From positions 7,021,970-7,085,969 of the forward strand of contig NC_090253.1 in the NCBI RefSeq assembly GCF_037325665.1: 64,000 bases of DNA. Reading direction: 5' to 3'. Positions 38,235 through 48,985 of the stretch are shown here, piece after piece. Each line of letters opens with the position of its first letter. Positions within the stretch are counted from its first letter, which is position 1. A program made the translations under genes and the position numbers. Under the pieces are notes generated by a model that saw only the letters and a list, made by a program, of their open reading frames with translations, was not told the DNA's origin and made no database searches. This DNA comes from Littorina saxatilis (lineage: Eukaryota; Mollusca; Gastropoda; Littorinimorpha; Littorinidae).

Positions 38235-41200
38235 GTGCGCGCGCAGATTCTTTCTTACAGAGAGGACGACTTCTTAAAGTCTATTATATTTTGCGAACTG
38301 ACTCAAACGTCCAGCAGAAGAAAGTTGAAAAAAAGACCGACAACGGAGGAAAAGAACAAGAAGATACTAGATCTAACGCCGTTGCGACGACCTCGGACCT
38401 GCTCACACAACTGTTTGTGAAACTCACCACGCTTGCTTCTAGCCGGAGGAGATCGGACGCGTACTGAAATCGAAGAAGGTGCTTTGGAAATTCCTTGAAG
38501 TTGAATGCAAAACAAATAACCGGACATCTGCAGAACCACCGCGGGCCGGATTTAGTTGACAATGCGTCATCATCACGAGTGACGTCAAGATATTTCGACA
38601 TTTGTTTGTACATTACGTCACTCCAAGTGAGAAAGTCATACCGCTGTGCTGTCGCAGATCTTCTTGCCAGCAATTATCCAGCATTGGCCCACTGCTGGCG
38701 TGCCAGCAAAAACCCACCTATAATTGCCAGCAAATCGCCACCTATGGCCCAATGCTGGCAAACAAGCACTGGGCCACCAATGGCGTGCCAACAGTGGGCC
38801 AATTAAGGCATTTTACTGGCCGACAATATTACTGGAATGCCAGAGATGGGCCAGTGATGGCAAGCCATAACTGGGCCTTTGTTGGCAAACCATAATTGGC
38901 CCAGTGTTGGTTTTTTTATGGCCAGCTTTACCAAACTTGCCAGCAAAAAGCCAGCAGTGGCCCAGTTCTGGCATGTTTATTGGGTTGTTCTTGATCTCCA
39001 GGTTCTTGAAGGAGAGGTGTTTCCCGTTCTGAATGTTAAAGCCATAATGCCGGCAGTTCTCCAGCGTGAAGTCCTCAAAGTGAATATTCTGAGCCATGGT
39101 GTGGATGCTGTGAAACGTATAACATAGAATGTCAATTGGTAAGGTAAGTTACCCTCGTGGAAATTCGGGTTGCGTTCAACTTGGGGAAAACAAGCCACCG
39201 TACAGTACGGCGCTACCCATTTCTTATTTTTCTTGCATTCGTGTGTTAATGTTTCCAAACCATGAGACTTTCGCCTGACCAGCCCCTCTATCCCTGCCTC
39301 ATATTGGAACCCCTCTTTCATACACTAGGTCCACCCTTGGGGATGTTTATGTTGTACAGCGCAATTGTACTCAGCGGGCTGTATACGGCTGTGTCCAAGC
39401 TAAATATAACTGACAGAGAGCCGCTTGTGATGTGAGATAGTGTGTGAACTGATCAGCTACATCATAAATTGCATTGACCACAGTTTGTTGAATTCAGCCT
39501 TCTTTGTGTGGTGTAGCAAGGGCCTGAGATCTGACTGTTAGCTTGACAAAGTACCCTTTGTGTGGTGTAGCGAGGGCCTGAGATCTGATTTAGCTTGACA
39601 AAGTACCCTTTGTGTGGTGTAGCAAGGGCCTGAGATCTGACTGTTAGCTTGACAAAGTACCCTTTGTGTGGTGTAGGGAGGGCCTGAGATCTGACTGTTA
39701 GCTTGACAAAGTACCCTTTGTGTGGTGTAGGGAGGGCCTGAGATCTGACTGTTAGCTTGACAAAGTACCCTTTGTGTGGTGTAGCGAGGGCCTGAGATCT
39801 GACTTAGCTTGACAAAGTACCCTTTGTGTGGTGTAGCGAGGGCCTGAGATCTGACTGTTAGCTTGACAAAGTACCCTTTGTGTGGTGTAGCGAGGGCCTG
39901 AGATCTGACTTAGCTTGACAAAGTACCCTTTGTGTGGTGTAGCGAGGGCCTGAGATCTGACTGTTAGCTTGACAAAGTACCCTTTGTGTGGTGTAGCGAG
40001 GGCCTGAGATCTGACTTAGCTTGACAAAGTACCCTTTGTGTGGTGTAGCGAGGGCCTGAGATCTGACTTAGCTTGACAAAGTACCCTTTGTGTTTGCAAC
40101 AAAGCATCTGAGTTAGCTAGGGTTGCTTCTTCAATGCCTTCCTTAACGTGTGCGTATACATATGTGACCCTCCACCACGAAATGAGTCACATGTCACCTT
40201 TGCATGATTTTCATATTTTTACATTTTCCTAAAGAGTTTTTTATGCTCTATCCAGTGGTGAAAACCGTTTTAGAAAAGAGCGAAAACTGTTTGAGTTATA
40301 AGCATGTGACTAAGTTGACCCTCACACTGTTACCAGACACTCCCCGGACTAATATTAAGCCTAGCGCAGAACCGCGCGAGGTGACATGCGACTCATTTCG
40401 TGGTGGAGGGTCACATATGATCTGGTAGAGCCCAAAGTTGATTTCGGGAAGACTTCGCAACGTCTTTTTACCGAAAATTCACACCCTTTGTGTTTGCAAC
40501 AAAGCATCTGAGTTAGCTAGGGTTGCTTCTTCAATGCCTTCCTTAACGTGTGCGTATACATATATCTGGTAGAGCCCAAAGTTGATTTCGGGAAGACTTC
40601 GCAACGTCTTTTTACCGAACATTCCGTGAAAAAGCTTCATGCCGTGAGCTTCATGCCGTCAGCTTCATGCCGTCAGCTTCATGCCGTCAGCTTCATGCCA
40701 TCAGCTTCCTGGAGTAGACTTTGTGAAGGCGACTTCGCTGAATGAACATCAGGCTTCACAACATATTTCCTGTTTCCGGTTGAACACTTTTTCCTTCTCA
40801 AAATTAAAGCAATAATGGTTTAAAAAAAATATCACACTAGCAGCAAGCGTTGACTGTTTATAGTACAATATATCCTTGACCAACATTGCCACACTGAACT
40901 TGAGTGCGTACCATTCTACAAAAAGGCACGTGTGAGTATATATCTCGTAAAGATAAAACATCCAGCCCAGGGTACCCAGCAGACAATACTGTGTTACTGT
41001 GTCACTGCATGGCATTGTTTTAGACCAAAGACAATAGACCATTTTGGAAGCTGAGAAGGTCTAGCGAGATATCCGCATCGCATGCTCGTTGTTATGCTTA
41101 ATATGTCGCGAGAGCTGAGTACATCGAGTCATGGCAGCTCTCACGAAAGTCTGTCCAACATGCTTTACCATGCCTCAAAGGTCATGAGCTTGGAATAGCA

Positions 41201-43096
41201 AGAGGGTCTATTGGCATAGTAATGATGTATTTTTTAGTCCAAACAAGCAAACAAACAAACTAAAAAAGAAAGAAAGAAAACAAGAAAGAAAGAAAGAAAG
41301 AATAAAGACAGACAGAAAGACAGACAGACAGGAAGACAGACAAAAAGAAAGACAGAAAAACAGAAAACAAAGACTGTCAGTCCAATTATTCTACATTGCA
41401 GTGCATGGTGGTTTTTTAAATTTTTTTTATACGAAATGATTTCATTATTTCAACTGAATTATTGGCCATAAGATCGTGATCATTGGACAGATAGACACAC
41501 AGACACATGTATATCAATCCTTTGTGAAAACAAGTACGCTTTACCTGACACATTCGTTCACCATTGACGCATACACAATATCCGATGACGTCAGGGTTTG
41601 ATGGGGAGTATTGGGCCATACGTAGAGCTTCTTGTGAACTCTGTCGATGTAGTATTCTCCCTTGAGATAAAACCAACGAAACACGTGTAACATTAAAGTC
41701 GAAAATATTGATTATTGGTGTAAAACTAAATGTGTAAGGACAGTTTAGATTGAAAAATATGCAACGAACTGACAGTTCAAAATACAAGTATGAACGACTT
41801 TTGGTATGTACGTCAGTGTGTGTGTTTGTGTGTGTACTCTACTTACCGGCTGGTCTAGTTCACACAGCATGTTGATGACCCTGAAGTAGCCACCCTGGTC
41901 GAGGAAGCCAGCAGGCTTGACCGAACGGTCAGGATCATAGTGACCTGCAATGACATGTATCTTCAAAATCTCTTAAGATAGACATGTTCATGTAACGTAA
42001 TGGTATGTATCCTGCAACACCCTAATGGCACGACATAATAATTTAAATGGCAGCTCAAAGGTAACTTTAATGCACCCGTTTAGCACTCTTTTTCTTTCAA
42101 TGGGTCGAAAAGGTACACAAACCTTAATTTAACTAATTTGTCAGTACCTATTCATAATTTGTGTGTGGCTTTTATGGGCACTTTTGTTTTCCTTCGCATG
42201 TCTATCATCTTGTCAATCCCTTTTTTATTTTTAAACCAGGCTCTATTTTATGTTTTGTTATACGATGCAATCACTATTTTCGTTTGTTTTTAACACAAAC
42301 TTGACCCCACTATTCACTTGAAATTTGACGAGGGTCAACCAGACTTGTCTCACGTCTGTGGGTTATCAAACTGTGGAGATGTGTCATGTTTCAAAGCACC
42401 GGCTCCTTTAGCGTTCATAAAATATTAAATCAGTGAACAAACACACTCGCACACAATGAGACGTGTTCACATAGTTAACACACAGTGTCCGGCCACAAAA
42501 CGCGCATGTACGTACAACTGAAAGCTTGTAATACTGACCAACACGCAGTCCGAACTGACTCTGCTTGGTGAGGGTGATGGTGTGAGAGTGGGGGTCGATG
42601 TGAGATATGGGGATGGAGGTATCTGCCCAGCTCCAGTACCTGCACAGGTACGTGCAAATACAAAGTAAGGTGTCAGAATTTGAGGTAGGTTCCGATTGTT
42701 TAATGGTATTGGTTCTATTTGAAAAAATATCAACATTCGCCTGCCAGCTCATGCAGATTTCTATTTTCTCGACGTGTCTATTATCGATGGCAAACAGTCA
42801 ACATACAAGAAATAAATCATAATAATACACTCGTGGTGGTTAATTTGTCATATTGTAGGTAGGGCAATTAGTGACAATAACTGTGTCAAACCATCCTCTC
42901 ATTTTATGCCAATTTTTATATCGCCTGGTAAGCAATGGAACCACATTGTTTAGTCAGTAGGTTACGACACAAAGTAAATTGCAAAAATAGCAAGCTTGTT
43001 TATGATGTATGGCGAGATAGTATGAAGGGAAGAGAGAGAATGATAAAGAAAAACACAGAGAGAGAGAGAGGCACGAAAAGGCAACGTTGCGCGCAA

Positions 43097-43183
<87 letters not shown>

Positions 43184-43253
43184 TAGACAGACAGAGAGAG
43201 AGATAGAGAGATAGAGAGAGAAAGAGAGAGAGAAAAATATAACAGAGAGAGAG

Positions 43254-43304
<51 letters not shown>

Positions 43305-46096
43305 GAGAGAGAGAGAGAGAGAGAGATAAGACAGACAGACAGACAGACAGACAAACAGGCATACAGGAAGAAAGATATAGAGACACTATACGTACCACCA
43401 GCCATACGACCAGGGTTCTGTCTCCTTGGCCCAGTTGACGTCACGACCTCCTGCGTCATAGGTGAAAGTCTTGCCGCTCTGTCCGCCAGGCACTGACTTG
43501 ATGTTGATGAACTTCTGCACAGCATAAATTTAATGAGTTAATCAGTTCGCAATTCACAGCTAGGCCGGTGTATAAGGAAAATTTGTCCGCTGGGAAAAAG
43601 AATCCTACGATAGTCCATAGCCGGACACATTTTCCTAGACTTTGAGCGGACACATTTTCATAGGACAGAAAGTCCTAGCCTTTATTTAGGGTCCTAGAAT
43701 TGAAATTCCGCCGGACTTTCAAACAGCCAGACACTTGATCCTTTCACACCGCTATGCATGAGTGGAGTTTAGAGACATTAGTCAGGTGTAAACTGTACCT
43801 TCAACTGTGTGTATCCCGGACTAAACTCTGCATGGCAGGTAGCAAGAATGTAATGTTTTGGAATGAGCTCAAGTGGACGCGACGATATCGTACATTTCAG
43901 AACAAAGTGCAGATTGGTAGCAAAATAAATTTGTGCAAATGTATGTACTCAAACCTGTAATCTAGCAATTGCGCGTAAGTTTCACTGCTCCCAAAGTCGA
44001 GAAAAGAGGAGGAAATAAAAACAAAGACAGTGCATAGAAAATGTACAGTCTGCAAAGATTACCCAAACACAACGTTGAATGATTTAAAGGGAAACTGTTG
44101 ACTAAAGTAAATACTTTAATTCCTTGACAATGTGTAGTTTGAAATAAACAAACGTGATCGTTGGAACAACTGTATCACCTTCGTTGCAAACTTTACTTGA
44201 AGCTAAACCCAAAAAAGTATGGCCTGCCACAACGGGAACAAATAAAATCTTACCCCACCGTTGGGCCATTCAGCCAACCGTAACGGACGGCCGTTGATGA
44301 AGAGTTCCAGAGGTGCATTCCACAAGAAGTAAAAGCCGTACTGGTTGAGCGTGCCGAGGTCTGTGATGCCAGCCGCTGTCAGGTCCAGTTCCAGGACTTT
44401 GTCACGTGACACCTGAGGGAGCCTCTGTTTCACTTGCGCGTCGGTCACGTGATGAAACTGACTGCTGGGAATGCGCTTTCCTCCTGACTGTGGATGATTC
44501 CGTTACATCGTGTTGCAAGAAAAGTAAGCGAAAAGAGGATTTAGTCAAATGTGGGTCGACTGCTAGATTTTGCAAACAGTATTAAAGACATACAGTATCG
44601 AGAAAAAAAAGACTCACACAGAAACCATAACCAATACTACTTATTTTACCCCCTCTTTCGAAGTGAATTCTCTGACGTCAAAAGCCAAAACAGTTTAAAA
44701 AGAAAAGACGTCATAACGTGCACAATGGCTTCCGGAACCCAGTTCAACCACCCCCCCCCCCCTCCACTTTCCGTACATCCAGCCTGAGACAATAGGAGAC
44801 ATGAAAACACGAAAGGAAAGAACACGAGATGATACACCGCCGTAAGACGAAGCAACGCGAATCTGATACATCACAAGACAAGACAAATCAAGACGAAACG
44901 AGAAAATAAGAAAACAAATTTGGGTAGTGCAACTGGAATCCAAGCCAAATCATGACGAGGTGAACCCAAGACACTGCAATCAAAACACGCAAAACAAGTA
45001 GCCTACTTTCTTTTGAAGTGTAAACATGTTCTCACCACATGCACTTCCTGCCCCTTGTATGCTCTGACGACCACCGTAGTTCCTCCCAGGTCTCTGTGGA
45101 AGTCAAGAGTGTTCTGAAGGTCATGGTAACCTTGCATGACCTCCACGAACACATCTGCACAGAATACAAGGTATGAGGGTTGTTTCAAAAGTAAGATCAA
45201 ATGAACACAGCTGTACAATACAAGGTTTGAGGGTTGTTTCAAAAGTAAGATCAAATGAACACAGCTGTACAATACAAGGTTTGAGGGTTGTTTCAAATGT
45301 AAGATCAATTTAACACAGCTGTACAAGATACAAGGTATGAGGGTTGTTTCAAAAGTAAGATCAAATTCAGATTGAGAGTGTTCTGCAGGCCATGGTAACT
45401 TTGCATCACATCCACAAACTCAACTGTTCGTAATACTGGGTATGCGATATATTTGTTTTAAAAGTAAGAACAATTTAAGTAATAAATATAAGGCAAGAAT
45501 GAACGTACAGAAGAGAAACAAAAGGCTTCTTACTGTTTCCCTTGATTCCATTGCTCATAAGCCGGTCCACCGCGTGCTGCAGACTCTTGAAGGGGTGAGT
45601 GGGAGAGAGTCTAAGGACACAGAGACATTTATCTCCACTATTCTTGTTTTAAAAATCATCATCAGCAGCAGCAGCAGCATTACGTTCTTCTTCTTTACTT
45701 TTATTAAGATGTACTAAACCAAAGGCATACAGAATCTCAACAACAACACCAGCAACAACAACAACAACAACAACACCACCAACAACAACAACAACAAGAA
45801 CAACAACAACAACAACCCCAACACCACCACCAACAACAACACCATTATATCTTCCCCCTCGTTATAAAGACTGCAAAAGTGTTGGACATGATTCGAACTT
45901 GAGCCAGAATCAGATAGTTTAATTTACATTCGGCAACACACACGGACACTCACATCCCTACCGACAGAAAACCCCATACGTACACGCAAAGACCAACACA
46001 CAGGCAGACAGGCATACCCACGTTCCCCTACTAACCCACACAGACATACACACAGATAGGAAAGATAAACAGACAGACAGACAAACAGACAGACAA

Positions 46097-46127
<31 letters not shown>

Positions 46128-46390
46128 AACAAACAGACTTATAGTCACACCCACACACCAAAGCATACAAAGAAGACATATTTTTTAACCACACATACCA
46201 CAACGCCGAACGCAAATTCCCCTCATACGCCTCACCACCATAATCATCATCCACCACCTACCACAGACACCTACCCGTCATTGGAGTCCGAACCGGTTGG
46301 ACTGACGTAGAGGTGGACAGTGGCCGATAGCACACACGTTGACCACAGCGACACTGCCAAACCCACGGTCACTAACAGTCGCCTGAACAT
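28407..46390 (-). CDS. Secreted right-handed parallel beta-helix protein, GH141-like; 16 exons, 3' end uncertain
   Basis: Exons: 46390-46275, 45610-45534, 45154-45036, 44487-44254, 43514-43396, 42639-42539, 41944-41847, 41660-41545, 39107-38932, 35457-35365, 34441-34269, 32277-32182, 31551-31423, 30558-30412, 29696-29612, 28537-28428. Every acceptor is AG, every donor GT, and phases join without a break over 663 codons. [16 protein letters not shown].. is a signal peptide; [15 protein letters not shown] and [12 protein letters not shown] are the usual start of such proteins. Further family-like marks are [63 protein letters not shown] and [15 protein letters not shown]. Asn-rich rungs ([30 protein letters not shown]) fit a beta-helix. 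These resemble GH141 enzymes (fucosidase or xylanase activities known in bacteria); enzymatic role is inference. After 28428 either a stop follows at 28409-28407 or more exons were missed. Exon 9 contains a transposon. Confidence 0.85.
28698..28795. repeat. (CA)n microsatellite
   Basis: CA run with two AAAC interruptions, in the last recognised intron of the beta-helix gene. Confidence 0.95.
29219..29559. mobile_element. MITE with 14-bp TIRs and 6-bp target duplication
   Basis: Terminal inverted repeats GAGGGCCCCAAAGG bracket 341 bp filled with irregular copies of ATCACGATCACG. The flanks are AATGTG on both sides (29213-29218 and 29560-29565), a clean target-site duplication. No coding capacity. 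It sits in the intron between exons 15 and 16 of the beta-helix gene. Confidence 0.85.
29835..30165 (-). repeat. Dispersed retroposon-like repeat, (CAATAA)n end
   Basis: Minus-strand copy of the element at 9525-9795, sharing ACTTTATTGTCCATTAAAA, TTCTTCGGCACAC and ATTGCACTATGTAAATT. It is in a beta-helix gene intron. Confidence 0.65.
30261..30319 (-). repeat. Internally deleted family A repeat
   Basis: ACAAGTCG is joined directly to TTTCGATTCCCCCTCTACG and the terminal palindrome, so both ends remain and about 780 bp is missing. Confidence 0.75.
31005..31332 (+). mobile_element. MITE-like repeat (family E, copy 1)
   Basis: Short inverted ends ACACCCCCG and CGGGGGTGT enclose about 328 bp that includes CGGTCCGTTCATTCTTGAGA and an ACAAACAC microsatellite. 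A second copy is at 55033-55342. Similarity begins slightly outside the left inverted end (AAGAAATTCCTCC), so the true left edge may be further out. Confidence 0.7.
31791..32090. repeat. Compound (TG)n and (GA)n microsatellite
   Basis: TG-rich tract to about 31960 then GA-rich tract to about 32090, ending about 90 bases from the donor of exon 12 of the beta-helix gene. Confidence 0.95.
32310..32850 (+). repeat. Probable retroposon with (GAA)n tail
   Basis: A GC-richer block containing TGGATGGTCGCTCATCTAGG, CCTTGTGTGCGCCTTGGGAA and a terminal GAAGAAGAAG differs in composition from its surroundings. I cannot assign the family; a 5' UTR of an RTE-type LINE is one possibility. Confidence 0.4.
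32875..33070 (-). mobile_element. SINE fragment, head missing
   Basis: Contains GCTGGGAAATTCGGGTCGC, GAAAGCTAGCAGCAAC and GTCTTTTACGTGCCACTG, shared with the SINEs at 5160 and 48600, and stops before the tRNA-like head. Confidence 0.7.
33079..33217. repeat. Near-perfect inverted repeat (about 40-bp arms)
   Basis: The arm TAATATGCTGACTGTTAGCA..GATAACAGACATG recurs in reverse complement after a 59-bp loop. A related single arm lies at 42758-42815. It could fold into a long hairpin; probably a fold-back element remnant in an intron. Confidence 0.8.
33889..34101 (+). repeat. Short dispersed repeat, copy 1 of an inverted pair
   Basis: Bounded by AGATCTAGATC and CATCTAGAAC, containing GCAGTCTTGGTGGGAGCAAA. 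A reverse-complement copy is at 59361-59585, in the polycystin gene. Confidence 0.7.
34945..35330. repeat. 37-bp minisatellite adjoining exon 10 of the beta-helix gene
   Basis: About nine units of ATTCTGACACCACCACTGG plus TGTCCGTAAAACGTTAA. The unit is similar to the 3' end of exon 10 itself (plus-strand GACACCACCGCCAACGTCGT and AAATTCTGAC). Confidence 0.9.
37450..37708. repeat. (CA)n with GCGC core
   Basis: Two long CA runs separated by ACGCACGCACG and CGCGCGCGC. Highly alternating sequence inside the 3-kb element. Confidence 0.95.
38079..38242. repeat. (CA)n with two CCGCGCGCGCGGGCGC blocks
   Basis: The 16-bp GC palindrome-like block appears twice about 50 bp apart within CA repeats, inside the 3-kb element. 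Confidence 0.95.
39495..40095. repeat. 52-54 bp minisatellite, about 11 units
   Basis: The unit contains TTGACAAAGTACCCTTTGTG and GGCCTGAGATCTGACT. Long (TGTTAGC) and short (TTAGC) variants alternate. It is in the intron upstream of exon 9. Confidence 0.95.
40162..40416. mobile_element. MITE with about 25-bp TIRs
   Basis: Ends GTGACCCTCCACCACGAAAT and its reverse complement, flanked by ATAT on both sides. The host segment around it is duplicated at 40485-40630, where the corresponding site is empty. Confidence 0.85.
40620..40710. repeat. 13-14 bp tandem repeat
   Basis: About six copies of CTTCATGCCGTCAG. Confidence 0.9.
42000..42538. other. Beta-helix gene intron 6, plain sequence
   Basis: Intron between exons 6 and 7; AT-rich, no named repeat seen. 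Confidence 0.5.
43100..43330. repeat. (GA)n microsatellite
   Basis: GA-rich tract with ACAG and ATAG interruptions, ending about 65 bp downstream (in gene sense) of exon 5 of the beta-helix gene. Confidence 0.95.
45155..45445. repeat. 63-bp repeats and a partial copy of exon 3 (beta-helix gene)
   Basis: Three units containing CAAGGTTTGAGGGTTGTTTC and AGTAAGATCAA start at the exon 3 acceptor and include a diverged copy of it. A further block at 45372-45440 matches the exon 3 start (GTTCTGCAGGCCATGGTAAC versus GTTCTGAAGGTCATGGTAAC). Confidence 0.85.
45745..45845. repeat. (CAA)n microsatellite
   Basis: CAA/ACC triplets in intron 1 of the beta-helix gene. Confidence 0.95.
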
Positions 46391-46898
46391 TGCGGCCACA
46401 AAATGTTAATAACGACTTCTACTGCAATGTCTTTTCAAGATTTGATTCTGCTCTGTATAATGCTGACACGGATAGATTTCAGGGTTCTTGCTGTTAGCAG
46501 TTCAGTCTGGTGTGTAGGTTGGTGGATGTGTGTGTGTGTGGAGGGGGGTGGGGGGTAGTAGGTGGTGTGCACGTGACTTGCACGAGTCAGTTTTTTTCTG
46601 TGTGGGCTGTTTGAAACGTGACACGTTGCTATTTTCGTGAACGAGTTGTTACGTTTTGTGATGGTTGTTGTGTACACCCTGAAATTCAAACTCTGCACGT
46701 CTCCTAGTTATTGTTAGAATAGATAAGACGAGAGATAAGACATTTCTTTCATAGTTGTTCCAATTGTGAATCCTTCAGAGACACAGATAAACAATAACGC
46801 CTGGTCTGCTGCTCTTACCTGGCTTTTGTTATTGTAAAAGTACAGTCATTCCAGTTAATAAGTTCTGCTGACCAATTCAGATATGACCAGACTTTTAC
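46391..46898. other. Upstream region of the beta-helix gene
   Basis: Sequence 5' of the ATG at 46390. I see no clear TATA box at a typical distance and no other motif I would name. Confidence 0.4.
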
Positions 46899-47217
46899 CA
46901 GGCACGGGAATTGAAAAAAAGTCAAAAAGGCTGAACATTTTTTTTAAGTAATAGCAAAGTCGACGGCGCGAAGGGGTCTGAACTAGGGGGGTCCGGGGGC
47001 ATGGCCTCCCCCCCCCCCCCCCCCGGAATTTGTTTTCTCCAAAGAACGCAAATGGTGCAATTTGGTGTCTTTTGAGCTCCAAGGTTGCCATTAAATTCAG
47101 ATTTTAGAACCATTTTTGCCTCTCCGATATATTTTTCGGCGAGCACTTTTGCTTCTTCGGCGGAACAACAAAACATTCGGCGAAAATGTGTCTTTCGGCG
47201 GACAATTCCCATGCCTG
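46899..47217. mobile_element. MITE with 15-bp TIRs and TTTTAC duplication
   Basis: Left end CAGGCACGGGAATTG, right end the reverse complement of CAGGCATGGGAATTG. TTTTAC flanks both ends (46893-46898 and 47218-47223). It contains a poly-C/G run at 47009-47025. Confidence 0.85.
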
Positions 47218-47549
47218 TTTTACATACCGTATATTAAACCATCCTGCCACTTGGATTCATCGCGACTTGTCTGTATACACATTAATGCGAACTCAGCCCC
47301 GAGTGATAGCATTAGGATTTGAGGCATTAATTAGCAGGCGTTAATTAATACACATGAATAGGAACACACTAACAACTATAGAAGGATGGCTGCTTCTTTT
47401 TTGGCTGAGTGAATACATGCCTCAACCATCTTTAAAAAAAAGATGACGAAAACGTCAAATATTGAAAACAGGTGTCGTTCACGGTAACTATTTGTCGTGA
47501 AGTTGATTTTTCTGACCAACAATGTTATCATGCAATAGTGGGGATTGGC

Positions 47550-48120
<571 letters not shown>

Positions 48121-48599
48121 CACATACTAAAACTGCCTTACAAGGCTAACGACATTTGCATTGGACATAAAACATATATACTCCACAGGCAGCGTATCTA
48201 ACAAACATATAATATGGCATAGGCAAACATGTTCTCAGAAAAAACTCAGCTCTCAGTATGATATTAAGCATAAACAACCGTGAAAAATAGCAAAAAGAGT
48301 AAATCGAGTGAACCGCGTACATATATACACTCCTTCCAATGTCAACCATATGACTTGAGGCCAGGCTTTACATGGGATAAGAATATCCCTCCACTTGGAG
48401 ACACAATCAACTGCCAAGCTGCTTGCTTAAAAAAGTAGGATTTATTCACCAGTTTTCGTTTTGTTTTGTTTTAAACCACTAGTAGCTCTTGAGAAATTAT
48501 TCCATCAAAAATCTAAATCTACTTTAAACAAGAAGCTGTCACACTATTGATTGTTTGTATGTGTACAGGTGGAAGTATGCTGTTTTCCTTGTTAAATCA

Positions 48600-48907
48600 A
48601 GGTGAGATTTCCTTTACTGAGGCATCCAATCGCTGGGAAATTCAGGTCGCGGCTTGCCATTGGAAAGCTAGCAGCAACAGGAGTCGCGCTACCTAGGTGA
48701 GTGCGTGTTAGGTGTAAACAGCCTCATGCAGTTATGGCAGAATGACCGAGGTCTTTCACGTGCCACTGTAGTGACACGGGGTGGGACAAGGATACTATCT
48801 CTGTGTCCGCACATAAAGTTGACCCGTACGTGTCCGTGCCGGCCTAGGTTCGAACCACTGATCCAAGGGTCACAGAATCCAGTGCTCTACCAACTGAGCT
48901 ACCGGTC
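48600..48907 (-). mobile_element. tRNA-derived SINE
   Basis: The minus-strand head CCGGTAGCTCAGTTGGTAGA lies near 48905, with GGTTCGAACC as B-box. The body matches the SINE at 5160-5468. Confidence 0.8.
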
Positions 48908-48985
48908 AGAGGTTCAGGCGATCGTTCCCACGGGAAAGTAAGATACTATTAGCTAAATGAAGGTACAGCCGGTGCATTAAAAGAT

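Larger units (their letters stand above)
36037..38988. mobile_element. About 3-kb inverted-repeat element inserted in exon 9 of the beta-helix gene
   Basis: Left end CCCAATAAACATGCCAGAAC followed by TGGGCCACTGCTGGC; the right end is its reverse complement, so the TIR is at least 35 bp. Both arms continue as irregular GCCAGCA / TGATGGCTTTTTGATGGC repeats (36190-36530, 38660-38988). The core holds CA tracts and a duplicated segment (CAGAGAGGACGACTTCTT at about 37723 and 38260). No transposase frame is seen. Outside the ends are AACAA and ACAGGTACTG (minus sense). A single fold-back transposon is the simplest reading; two separate shorter elements are possible. Confidence 0.7.
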
